Source: Bacteroidota bacterium (GTDB lineage Bacteria; Bacteroidota; Rhodothermia; Balneolales; HLUCCA01). From it: a DNA stretch of 6,378 nucleotides. Below the pieces are notes generated by a model. It saw nothing but the letters and a program-made list of their open reading frames with translations, ran no database searches and was not told the origin of the DNA. The translations under genes and the position numbers were made by a program. The DNA is taken from NCBI GenBank assembly GCA_003448835.1, contig DLXM01000207.1:1-6378 (forward strand), in the 5' to 3' direction. This document shows positions 1 through 6,378 of the stretch, in pieces (positions within the stretch are counted from its first letter, which is position 1; every line of letters starts with the position of its first letter).

Positions 1-956
1 ACCGATTCCGGAGTCATGATTTCATAGGTTAATGGATTCTTAATAACTCCATCCTGATGAATTCCGGCCTCGTGAGCAAATGCATTTCGTCCCACGATGG
101 CTTTGTTTGGCTGGACATCAATTCCTGTGATTTCAGCAAGTAGTCGACTAGTGGGGTACAGTTGCTGGGTGTTAATTGCAGTCTCAGTTCCATATGCTGT
201 TTGTCGAACTGTTAATGCCATTACAAGTTCCTCCAAAGAGGCGTTTCCAGCCCGTTCACCTATTCCATTTATGGTACATTCTACCTGCTCAGCACCATTT
301 TGTATAGCTACCAATGAGTTGGCAACTGCAAGTCCAAGGTCATTATGACAATGCACACTAATGACCGCGTCATTAATATTTGATACATTTTTGCGGATAT
401 ATCGAATCAAGCTACCAAATTCATCCGGTACGGTATACCCAACGGTATCCGGAACATTGATTATCGTCGCTCCGGCAGCAATTACCGATTCAAAAACCTC
501 ACAAAGGTAGTCCCAGTCACTTCTGGAGGCATCTTCCGCAGAAAACTCAACAACCGGACATAAAGTACGAGCGTACATGACACCTTTAATGGCGTCATCA
601 AGAACTTCTTCGCGGGATTTATTCAATTTGTACTTCAAATGAATGTCAGATGTGGCAACAAACGTATGGATTCTGGGCATTTTAGCATATTGAATAGCTT
701 CCCAGGCACGTGAAATATCATTAGGTTTGATCCGACAGAGCCCGGCAACCTGACAATTAACAATGCGTTTAGAAATTTCTCTTACTGCTTCAAAATCACC
801 TTGAGAGGCTATTGGAAAACCAGCTTCCATCACATCTACACCCAGCAGTTCCAGTTGCTCCGCCATTCTAAGTTTTTCGGTAAGATTCATGCTGAAACCG
901 GGCGATTGTTCCCCGTCTCTAAGCGTCGTATCGAAGAATTGAATTCGTTTTTTCAT
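1..956 (-). CDS. leuA: 2-isopropylmalate synthase, N-terminal 318 codons (cut by left window edge)
   Basis: This is the committed step of leucine synthesis: acetyl-CoA plus 2-oxoisovalerate gives 2-isopropylmalate, in the cytoplasm. Translating from the ATG at 956-954 gives an uninterrupted frame to the window edge. The protein opens with the DRE-TIM metallolyase signature DTTLRDGEQ (residues 9-17, with R13 and D14), and carries the metal-binding HCHND (202-206), [13 protein letters not shown] (231-243) and [13 protein letters not shown] (about 291-303), all typical of LeuA rather than homocitrate or citramalate synthase. The (beta/alpha)8 barrel is essentially complete; the rest of the linker and the C-terminal leucine-binding regulatory domain lie outside the window. 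The start overlaps the cimA stop in an ATGA, and CAGGA sits six bases upstream, so translational coupling is likely. LeuA and CimA are adjacent paralogs. The LeuA assignment is strong; the exact length is unknown. Confidence 0.95.
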   Translation of the reverse strand, partial: MKKRIQFFDTTLRDGEQSPGFSMNLTEKLRMAEQLELLGVDVMEAGFPIASQGDFEAVREISKRIVNCQVAGLCRIKPNDISRAWEAIQYAKMPRIHTFVATSDIHLKYKLNKSREEVLDDAIKGVMYARTLCPVVEFSAEDASRSDWDYLCEVFESVIAAGATIINVPDTVGYTVPDEFGSLIRYIRKNVSNINDAVISVHCHNDLGLAVANSLVAIQNGAEQVECTINGIGERAGNASLEELVMALTVRQTAYGTETAINTQQLYPTSRLLAEITGIDVQPNKAIVGRNAFAHEAGIHQDGVIKNPLTYEIMTPES

Positions 957-2551
957 GCGGATTCCTGAACGATTGGTTGATGTTTGTAATGGTTTATTAA
1001 ATAATAGCTGAAACTCTCCATCAAGGCTTGCCAACTGGCCTCTATGATGTTTTCGGAAACCCCGACGGTTCCCCACGTTTCGCCATTGCATGTAGAATCG
1101 ATGAGAACGCGTACTCTGGCTTTGGTCGCGTCTTTTTCATTGAGGACACGGACTTTATAATCAGATAACTGCATTTCATCGATTTCCGGGAAGAATTTCA
1201 TCAGGGCTTTTCGAAGTGCCTGATCCAGGGCGTGAACTGGTCCAACTGATTCAGCTGCAGTGTGTTCTGATATTCCATTCACATTTACACGAATCGTAGC
1301 TTCTGATCTGATCACTTCATTTTCATTTTTTTCGATAAGCATTCGGAATCCCTTGAACTCGAATGCATCAGCAGTGTCCTGAGTGATTTTTTTGATCAAC
1401 AACTCTAATGAAGCCTCTGCAGCTTCATACATAAAGCCTTCGTGCTCTTTTTGTTTAAGTTTCTTTACGATTTCAGGAATCACATGATTGTGTTCATCCA
1501 AATTCAGATTTAATTCTTCAGCTTTGAAACGAATATTTGATTGTCCTGATAAATCAGAAAGAAGTACTCGGCGTCCATTACCTATTAATTCAGGTTCAAT
1601 GTGTTCATAAGTGACCGGATTTTTTATCACAGCACTGACATGGATGCCACCTTTATGTGCAAATGCACTTTTCCCAACATATGGAAGTTGATTATTATGG
1701 GATAAGTTGGCCAATTCTGAAACATAATGTGAAATGGTGGTCAATTGAGCAAGATTCTCCATTTTTATGCCTTCGAATCCCAACTTAATCTGAAGATTCG
1801 GGATAATTGAGCACAAATTGGCATTTCCACAACGTTCGCCATAACCATTGATCGTGCCTTGTACCTGACGACATCCAGACTGAACAGCAGTCACTGAATT
1901 CGCAACAGCCATTTCAGAATCATTATGGGCATGAATCCCAATTGGAGCATCAACCTTTTTGATAACATTCTGAACAATGGATTGAATATCGTGAGGGAGT
2001 GTGCCACCATTTGTGTCGCACAAAACGATCCAATCAGCCCCCGCTAATCGCGCAGCAAGGAGGGTAGAGATAGCATACTCTGCGTTATCCTTGAATCCAT
2101 CAAAAAAATGCTCGGCATCATAAATTACTTCACGCCCCTGAGACTTCAGATACTGTACAGAATCATGAATCAAAGTGAGATTTTGATCACCTGTAATTCC
2201 TAAAGCCTGCTCAACATGTAATGTCCACGTTTTACCAAATATTGAAACAGCCGGAGTTTGAGCAGTGATGAGCGCCTGGATATTCGGATCTGATTCGGGG
2301 GTATTGCCAAATCTCATGGTCGATCCGAATGCAACTATGCGTGCGTTTTTAAAGTGCTCATCTTTTGCCCGTTCAAAAAACTCCATGTCTTTTGGATTCG
2401 AACCCGGCCAACCACCTTCGATATAATGGATTCCAAGTGAGTCGAGTTTTCTGGCAATCCGGATTTTATCCTCTGCCGAAAAACTGATATTCTCACCTTG
2501 AGTTCCGTCTCGAAGTGTGGTATCGAAATATTTAACGTGGACTTCAGACAT
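953..2551 (-). CDS. cimA: (R)-citramalate synthase
   Basis: The enzyme condenses pyruvate with acetyl-CoA to (R)-citramalate, the entry to 2-oxobutyrate and isoleucine without threonine deaminase. The 532-residue length fits the long CimA subgroup found for example in Geobacter-type bacteria. Visible motifs are [10 protein letters not shown] (10-19, R14/D15), [10 protein letters not shown] (46-55), the metal site IHAHND (206-211, H207 and H209), [15 protein letters not shown] (232-246) and [12 protein letters not shown] (297-308). The [10 protein letters not shown] and GERCGNANL variants separate this group from LeuA and homocitrate synthase. A C-terminal LeuA-type regulatory domain runs from about 400 to 520, with [20 protein letters not shown] (430-449) and [18 protein letters not shown] (493-510); in this family it mediates feedback inhibition, probably by isoleucine here. 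The start lies five bases after the ilvC stop with no clear SD and an A-rich approach. The stop overlaps leuA by four bases. No defect is seen. Homocitrate synthase is the main alternative and is unlikely. Confidence 0.93.
   Translation of the reverse strand: MSEVHVKYFDTTLRDGTQGENISFSAEDKIRIARKLDSLGIHYIEGGWPGSNPKDMEFFERAKDEHFKNARIVAFGSTMRFGNTPESDPNIQALITAQTPAVSIFGKTWTLHVEQALGITGDQNLTLIHDSVQYLKSQGREVIYDAEHFFDGFKDNAEYAISTLLAARLAGADWIVLCDTNGGTLPHDIQSIVQNVIKKVDAPIGIHAHNDSEMAVANSVTAVQSGCRQVQGTINGYGERCGNANLCSIIPNLQIKLGFEGIKMENLAQLTTISHYVSELANLSHNNQLPYVGKSAFAHKGGIHVSAVIKNPVTYEHIEPELIGNGRRVLLSDLSGQSNIRFKAEELNLNLDEHNHVIPEIVKKLKQKEHEGFMYEAAEASLELLIKKITQDTADAFEFKGFRMLIEKNENEVIRSEATIRVNVNGISEHTAAESVGPVHALDQALRKALMKFFPEIDEMQLSDYKVRVLNEKDATKARVRVLIDSTCNGETWGTVGVSENIIEASWQALMESFSYYLINHYKHQPIVQESA
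963..966 (-). promoter_or_regulatory. Shine-Dalgarno of leuA inside the 3' end of cimA
   Basis: Reading the minus strand, CAGGAATCCGC directly precedes the leuA ATG, placing AGGA six bases from the start. It lies within the last codons of cimA and supports the chosen start. It is the only start in the operon with a well-placed SD; ilvB, ilvC and cimA have none that is obvious. Confidence 0.6.
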
Positions 2552-2556
2552 GATGT

Positions 2557-3570
<1,014 letters not shown>

Positions 3571-3579
3571 TTAAGAATT

Positions 3580-4095
3580 TCAGACTTCACCATTGTATTC
3601 CCGACGAAGGGCAACCAATCCGGTTCGCGCAACTTCGATAAGTCCAAATGGACGGAACATGCCAATGGCGGCATCTACTTTATTACTATTTCCTGTTATT
3701 TCGATAGTCACGCTTTTGGGACTTATATCGATGATTTTTGAGCGAAAAATGTTTGCAACCTGGATGATTTCAGCACGAGTTTCCATAGGTGCTTTGACTT
3801 TTATCAGCGCTAATTCTCTGGCTACGTGAGGGGAGTAAGTGAGGTCGTCAACGCTTTCTATGTCGACTAATTTGTCGAGTTGACGTGTGATTTGCTCAAT
3901 TATGCGTACATCTCCATGCGTGGTAATGGTTCCACGAGCCATTTTATCCTGTTCACAATCACCAATACTGATGGAATCAATGCTAAATCCACGCCCACTA
4001 AATAGCCCTGCAATGCGTGATAATGCATTAAAACTGTTCGCGACTTTTATCGCGATGATATGCTGTGATTCAGCTGATGTATCTTTGACTGACAT
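3580..4095 (-). CDS. ilvN: Acetolactate synthase small (regulatory) subunit
   Basis: IlvN is the ACT-domain partner that activates the IlvB catalytic subunit and confers valine feedback control. I place the start at the ATG at 4095-4093 (MSVKDTSAES), giving 171 residues, close to the 160-180 typical of the family, with the ACT fold beginning about ten residues in. The frame stays open upstream to an ATG at 4179 (199 residues), but those 28 codons run through two stem-loops and resemble no IlvN N-terminus. The first ACT domain spans roughly 11-85 (NSFNALSRIAGLFSGRGFSIDS, 20-41), and the C-terminal half holds the usual ELALIKV (94-100) and FRPFGLIEVARTGLVALRR (147-165). Two effector-loop positions differ from the common pattern: N23 where E. 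coli IlvH has Gly14, and S38 where it has Asn29. An AAGGGA lies 13 bases before the start, farther than ideal. The gene is 33 nt upstream of ilvC. Confidence 0.93.
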   Translation of the reverse strand: MSVKDTSAESQHIIAIKVANSFNALSRIAGLFSGRGFSIDSISIGDCEQDKMARGTITTHGDVRIIEQITRQLDKLVDIESVDDLTYSPHVARELALIKVKAPMETRAEIIQVANIFRSKIIDISPKSVTIEITGNSNKVDAAIGMFRPFGLIEVARTGLVALRREYNGEV

Positions 4096-4115
4096 ATTTA
4101 ATATATAATCCCTTG

Positions 4116-4139
4116 CCCCGAGACCAGTTGATCCCGGGG
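4116..4139 (-). repeat. Strong stem-loop upstream of ilvN
   Basis: As RNA the segment folds into a 10-bp stem, CCCCGGGAUC against GGUCUCGGGG, with a four-base AACU loop and two G-U wobbles. It ends 20 bases before the ilvN ATG and immediately precedes the AAGGGA that is the best SD candidate. What follows is AT-rich without a U-tract, so it is not a standard terminator. It could modulate ilvN translation, stabilise a processed end, or belong to a small inserted repeat. The structure is seen by base pairing; the role is inferred. Confidence 0.6.
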
Positions 4140-4166
4140 ACAAAGGTGTTACCCTGTTTCTGTTTG

Positions 4167-4184
4167 GCGGAATCCCCATTCCGC
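4167..4184 (-). repeat. Perfect 7-bp stem-loop with GGGG loop
   Basis: On the minus strand GCGGAAU-GGGG-AUUCCGC forms a perfect 7-bp stem. Its GGGG loop could pair with the CCCC at the 5' side of the neighbouring 4116-4139 hairpin, allowing a pseudoknot or an alternative fold. The in-frame upstream ATG of ilvN (4179-4177) lies inside it, which argues against that start. No U-run follows on the minus strand. Confidence 0.55.
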
Positions 4185-4221
4185 ATTTTCCCTATTTACC
4201 CTAAACCTAACACAAAAGGCA

Positions 4222-4247
4222 TTATTCCGGTGTATCGACCATTTCGT
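4222..4247 (-). repeat. Displaced copy of the ilvB 3' end (26 bp, exact)
   Basis: These 26 bases are identical to 4279-4304, the last eight codons of ilvB including most of the preceding context and the stop TAA. The offset is 57 bases, exactly 19 codons, and the 31 bases between the copies contain no stop in the ilvB frame. Reading past the ilvB stop would therefore add 18 residues ending again in EMVDTPE before a second TAA at 4224-4222. The identity is directly visible; the origin (tandem duplication, slippage or assembly error) is not. Confidence 0.85.
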
Positions 4248-4278
4248 AATAAACTAGATATATGATATATATTGTTGT

Positions 4279-4304
4279 TTATTCCGGTGTATCGACCATT
4301 TCGT
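4279..4304 (-). repeat. ilvB-terminal copy of the 26-bp direct repeat
   Basis: This copy is within the ilvB coding sequence and encodes the C-terminal EMVDTPE and stop. Identity with 4222-4247 breaks on both sides: at 4305 (G against A) and at 4278 (T against A). Confidence 0.85.
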
Positions 4305-6042
4305 GAACCGCTGCACCCGGAGGTACCATCGGATACACGTTTTCTTCCTGCGTTACGTGAATATCCATAATTACCGGACGATCATGGATTTCCATCGCAA
4401 TTTTTAAAATTTCATCCAATTCTTTTGGAGTGGTTGCCCGAAGTCCTACTGCTCCGTATGCTTCCGCTAATTTCACAAAATCCGGGTTGGATGGCTCCAG
4501 ATGTGAATGAGAGTATCGTTTTCCATAAAACAATTCCTGCCACTGACGTACCATCCCAAGATAACCATTATTCATGATGGCGACTTTAACCGGGACTTTT
4601 TGATCCACTGCTGTTGCAATTTCCATAGCGGTCATCTGAAATCCACCATCACCGGTTATGCAGAAAACAGTACGATCTGGACAACCAATAGCCGCTCCCA
4701 TCGCAGCCGGGAACCCAAATCCCATCGTTCCAAGTCCACCGGATGTAATCCAGGAGCGGGTATGGTTATACTTATAGTATTGTGCTGACCACATTTGATG
4801 TTGTCCGACATCGGTTACAATTATGGCGTCTCCGGCTGTGATTTCAGAGATTTTTTCGACCATATACTGAGGTGCGATTTCATCTTCGCGTTTGCGGTAT
4901 CTCAGCGGATGATCTGTTCTCCATTTATTTATTTCGACCATCCATTTAGTTGTATCGATTTCATGAACGAGTTCAATCAAATCAGGAAGAATCTTTTTGA
5001 CATCGCCAATAATTGGTAATTCTACATGAACGTTTTTATTGATACATGCGGGATCGATGTCGATATGAATTTTTTTCGATTTTGTTGCGAAATCTGCTAC
5101 TCTACCAGTTACACGGTCGTCAAATCGAGCTCCAATTGCTATGAGGACATCACATTCCTGGATGGCCATATTAGCTGCCCATGTCCCATGCATTCCCAAC
5201 ATTCCCAGCGAATTTGGATGTGACTCAGGAAATACACCTAATCCCATTAAAGTGGTTGTTACCGGAATATTAGTTTTGAAAGCGAGTGCTCTGAGGTCTT
5301 CCCATGCATTCCCTGAAACAACGCCTCCACCTGCATAAATCAACGGTTTTTTAGCCGTTTTAATCAAAGCTGCAGCATCTTTGATTGCTTTTTTGTTATC
5401 CTGACTGATTCTGTAGCTTCCCCGATAATTTTTGGTAGAAGACTTCGAATACTTTCCTTTACTAAATAGCATATCCTTAGGAAGATCTATCACTACGGGT
5501 CCCGGGCGACCTGATTCAGCGATATGAAATGCTTCTTTGATTACATCGCCAAGTTCGCTGGCATCCTTCACTAAATAACTATGTTTTGTAATTGGACGAG
5601 TGATACCGATGATATCAGCTTCCTGAAATGCATCATTTCCAATCATCGAAGAGGGGACTTGTCCGGTAAATACTACCATTGGAATTGAATCCATAAATGC
5701 GGTTGTGATTCCGGTTACGGTATTTGTTGCTCCGGGACCTGAAGTCGCAAGAACTACGCCTGTTTTACCTGTAGCGCGGGAGTATCCATCCGCTGCATGA
5801 GTACCGGCTTGTTCATGACGAACAAGAATATGATTGAACTTTGGACTTTTATAAATGACATCATAGACCCCAAGAACTACACCACCGGGATATCCAAAAA
5901 CAACTTCTACTCCCTGATCTATGAGTGCATTAATTAGAATTTCGCCACCTGACATCTCGACAAAATCCTGGATTGGTGAGTGTCCGTTTGATGTACTTTT
6001 CTGTTGAAATGTACTATTCGTTGTGCTGGTTTGTACTGACAT
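4279..6042 (-). CDS. ilvB: Acetolactate (acetohydroxyacid) synthase large catalytic subunit
   Basis: This ThDP/FAD enzyme condenses two pyruvates to 2-acetolactate, or pyruvate plus 2-oxobutyrate to 2-aceto-2-hydroxybutyrate, the first shared step for Val, Leu and Ile. The 587 residues show the family's three domains. The N-terminal ThDP domain has VVFGYPGG (47-54), the catalytic Glu in RHEQAG (E77), SGPGATN (101-107) and GQVPSSMIGNDAFQE (127-141). The central FAD domain has ARFDDRVTG (305-313). The C-terminal ThDP-binding domain has GDGGFQM (464-470) with NN (491-492) and MVRQWQELFY (497-506). P130 and W501 match the residues of herbicide-sensitive enzymes. The first 29 residues are a Ser/Thr/Gln-rich tail before MSGGEIL; an internal ATG at 5955 with AGGA ten bases upstream is a credible alternative start, since many homologs begin there. 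No clear SD precedes 6042. It heads the operon after a regulatory leader and is followed by ilvN across an unusual spacer that repeats its 3' end. Confidence 0.97.
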   Translation of the reverse strand: MSVQTSTTNSTFQQKSTSNGHSPIQDFVEMSGGEILINALIDQGVEVVFGYPGGVVLGVYDVIYKSPKFNHILVRHEQAGTHAADGYSRATGKTGVVLATSGPGATNTVTGITTAFMDSIPMVVFTGQVPSSMIGNDAFQEADIIGITRPITKHSYLVKDASELGDVIKEAFHIAESGRPGPVVIDLPKDMLFSKGKYSKSSTKNYRGSYRISQDNKKAIKDAAALIKTAKKPLIYAGGGVVSGNAWEDLRALAFKTNIPVTTTLMGLGVFPESHPNSLGMLGMHGTWAANMAIQECDVLIAIGARFDDRVTGRVADFATKSKKIHIDIDPACINKNVHVELPIIGDVKKILPDLIELVHEIDTTKWMVEINKWRTDHPLRYRKREDEIAPQYMVEKISEITAGDAIIVTDVGQHQMWSAQYYKYNHTRSWITSGGLGTMGFGFPAAMGAAIGCPDRTVFCITGDGGFQMTAMEIATAVDQKVPVKVAIMNNGYLGMVRQWQELFYGKRYSHSHLEPSNPDFVKLAEAYGAVGLRATTPKELDEILKIAMEIHDRPVIMDIHVTQEENVYPMVPPGAAVHEMVDTPE

Positions 6043-6055
6043 AACTACTGGCTAT

Positions 6056-6190
6056 TTAGTTTGAACGGTGTGTAGATGATTGGGTCGTTGGAGAATCAAC
6101 GGTATATAAATTGACGAAACATATCCCTGAGAACTGAATCCTTTTAACTTTTATCGTTTGTTGTCTTTGTATAGATGTTGTTTTTTGCAT
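6056..6190 (-). CDS. Possible 44-residue small ORF before ilvB
   Basis: An ATG at 6190-6188 opens 44 codons ending at TAA 6058-6056, 13 bases before the ilvB start and in a different frame. AAAGG lies seven bases upstream, a better SD than ilvB's own. The product (MQKTTSIQRQQTIKV..., rich in Thr, Gln, Ser and Lys) has no membrane segment, no BCAA codon runs, and I do not recognise it. It could be a coupling ORF that feeds ribosomes to ilvB, or chance. Support is limited to the SD, the position and its link to the hairpins. Confidence 0.22.
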   Translation of the reverse strand: MQKTTSIQRQQTIKVKRIQFSGICFVNLYTVDSPTTQSSTHRSN

Positions 6191-6193
6191 TGT

Positions 6194-6211
6194 TTGACCT
6201 TTCGAGGTCAA
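6194..6211 (-). promoter_or_regulatory. Competing leader hairpin (segment 2 with segment 3)
   Basis: UUGACCU (6211-6205) pairs perfectly with AGGUCAA (6200-6194) around a CGAA loop. It uses the same bases as the right arm of the 6204-6263 hairpin, so the two folds exclude each other. The AGG of segment 3 is the only SD candidate for the ATG at 6190, so this fold would hide it. No U-tract follows, so it is not an intrinsic terminator. The same symmetric TTGACCT/AGGTCAA could instead be a DNA operator. Confidence 0.5.
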
Positions 6212-6263
6212 CTCCGACAAAAACTATTCTATGGTACTTGATAAGCTTTTTGGAATTGACCTC
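6204..6263 (-). promoter_or_regulatory. Long leader hairpin (segment 1 with segment 2)
   Basis: In the minus-strand RNA, GAGGUCAAUUCC (6263-6252) pairs with GGAGUUGACCUC (6215-6204) over 12 bp with a single U-G wobble. Past a three-base GUC bulge, AAAAA (6251-6247) can pair with UUUUU (6223-6219), extending the stem. It starts only six bases after the leader peptide stop, so a ribosome in the terminal Leu codons or at the stop would lie against segment 1. This is the geometry expected of an attenuator. The pairing is seen; the regulation is inferred. Confidence 0.55.
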
Positions 6264-6269
6264 TGTTTG

Positions 6270-6377
6270 TTAAGCTAGTAGTAGCTCAGAGATAATTCCT
6301 GATAGTAGAATACTAATCGAAATAATAATCACGTCGATAATCGAAATCTTACGAATGAAAGTAGAGTAGTTTTTCAG
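6270..6377 (-). CDS. Putative Ile/Leu attenuation leader peptide (start beyond window)
   Basis: A minus-strand frame is open from the right edge to TAA at 6272-6270, 35 sense codons. It begins LKNYSTFIRK and ends IIISISILLSGIISELLLA. Eleven codons are Ile, six Leu and one Val. The Leu codons include a CTA pair (6308-6303) and a CTA triplet (6284-6276). CTA looks rare in this operon: I count 1 CTA among 23 Leu codons in the visible leuA, against 5 of 6 here. Runs of Ile codons and rare Leu codons upstream of ilv or leu genes are the signature of leader peptides where the ribosome stalls when charged tRNA is short. The start is not seen; GTG at 6332-6330 would give 20 residues but lacks an SD, so an ATG past the edge is more likely. 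The main alternative is the C-terminus of an upstream membrane protein. Ile is also favoured by AT-rich DNA, but the rare CTA run is not. Confidence 0.55.
   Translation of the reverse strand: MKNYSTFIRKISIIDVIIISISILLSGIISELLLA
6273..6286 (-). repeat. Small hairpin over the leader's Leu codon triplet
   Basis: AGCUA-CUAC-UAGCU forms a perfect 5-bp stem with a four-base loop directly over the three CTA codons and the final Ala codon of the putative leader peptide. A translating ribosome would melt it. It is short, so the function is uncertain. Confidence 0.35.
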
Positions 6378-6378
6378 G

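Larger units (their letters stand above)
4096..4278 (-). other. Unusual 183-nt ilvB-ilvN spacer
   Basis: This gap is far longer than any other in the operon (33, 5 and -4 nt). Reading from ilvB it holds an AT-rich stretch (4278-4248), an exact copy of the ilvB 3' end (4247-4222), G-rich TTTAGGG-like runs (about 4210-4190), two perfect stem-loops and an AT-rich approach to ilvN. Positions 4111-4184 are about 58 percent GC by my count, higher than the coding DNA around them looks. No complete gene fits. I see no transposase, and no U-run after either hairpin that would make an intrinsic terminator on the minus strand. Confidence 0.7.
6043..6378 (-). promoter_or_regulatory. 5' leader region of the ilv operon
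   Basis: These 336 bases upstream of ilvB contain no full-size gene on either strand. They hold an Ile/Leu-rich reading frame ending at 6270, a set of competing hairpins (6263-6194) and a possible 44-codon ORF (6190-6056). I see no convincing promoter; if the Ile/Leu-rich frame is a leader peptide starting outside the window, the promoter is also outside. The T-box motif known from Firmicutes is not visible. Confidence 0.6.

Noticed and set aside
97..348. Plus-strand open frame of 83 codons opposite leuA.
   Set aside because: It is a shadow of the well-supported leuA frame, with no SD, no recognisable domain and no independent support; the same applies to the other plus-strand frames opposite ilvC, ilvN and ilvB.
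4096..4179. Upstream in-frame ATG giving a 199-residue IlvN.
   Set aside because: The added 28 codons pass through two stem-loops, resemble no IlvN N-terminus, and the start codon itself is in a hairpin; the 4095 start gives the normal length and ACT domain position.
4116..4184. Intrinsic terminator between ilvB and ilvN.
   Set aside because: Both hairpins are strong, but neither is followed by a U-run on the minus strand, and ilvN must be expressed with ilvB.
6194..6211. Rho-independent terminator in the leader.
   Set aside because: The stem is followed by ACAAUGCAAAAAAC, which is A-rich rather than U-rich on the transcribed strand.
6310..6337. Possible sigma-70-like promoter, TCGACG and TAGTAT with a 16-base spacer, on the minus strand.
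   Set aside because: Each hexamer matches only 4 of 6 consensus bases, in AT-rich DNA, and it lies inside the Ile/Leu-rich frame; too weak to annotate.
6043..6378. T-box or known riboswitch upstream of ilvB.
   Set aside because: The conserved T-box sequence is not visible and no known aptamer core is recognisable; the leader-peptide reading explains the region better.

Overview
The window carries one co-directional block on the minus strand for branched-chain amino acid synthesis. In transcription order (right to left) it holds a leader region (6378-6043), ilvB (6042-4279), an unusual 183-nt spacer (4278-4096), ilvN (4095-3580), ilvC (3546-2557), cimA (2551-953) and the first 318 codons of leuA (956 to the left edge, cut by the window). 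No plus-strand gene is supported. No tRNA, rRNA, CRISPR array or recognisable insertion sequence is visible.

Together the genes cover acetohydroxyacid synthase (IlvB + IlvN) and ketol-acid reductoisomerase (IlvC), which serve isoleucine, valine and leucine. Two paralogous Claisen-type synthases follow: CimA makes citramalate from pyruvate and acetyl-CoA, a threonine-independent route to 2-oxobutyrate for isoleucine. LeuA makes 2-isopropylmalate for leucine. IlvD, LeuB and LeuCD are not in the window and may lie past the left edge. Tight packing (5-nt gap ilvC/cimA, 4-nt overlap cimA/leuA, 33-nt gap ilvN/ilvC) supports a single operon.

The regulatory DNA is the least ordinary part. Upstream of ilvB a minus-strand reading frame, open from the window edge to a TAA at 6272-6270, encodes an Ile/Leu-saturated peptide ending in three consecutive CTA leucine codons. 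This is the hallmark of a ribosome-stalling attenuation leader. Just after its stop, three RNA segments can form two mutually exclusive hairpins. No U-tract terminator is visible, so the mechanism is probably not a plain copy of the enterobacterial ilv/leu attenuators.

The ilvB-ilvN spacer contains a second, exact, in-frame copy of the last 26 bp of ilvB and two perfect stem-loops in a GC-richer patch, so it may be a duplication plus a small inserted element.

Organism: a bacterium of moderately low GC. ilvB, ilvC and cimA lack a clear Shine-Dalgarno sequence and have A/T-rich start contexts, while leuA, translated from within cimA, has a good one. Weak SD use with this gene set is compatible with the Bacteroidota/FCB-type lineages, but this is a low-confidence inference; no marker gene settles the taxonomy.
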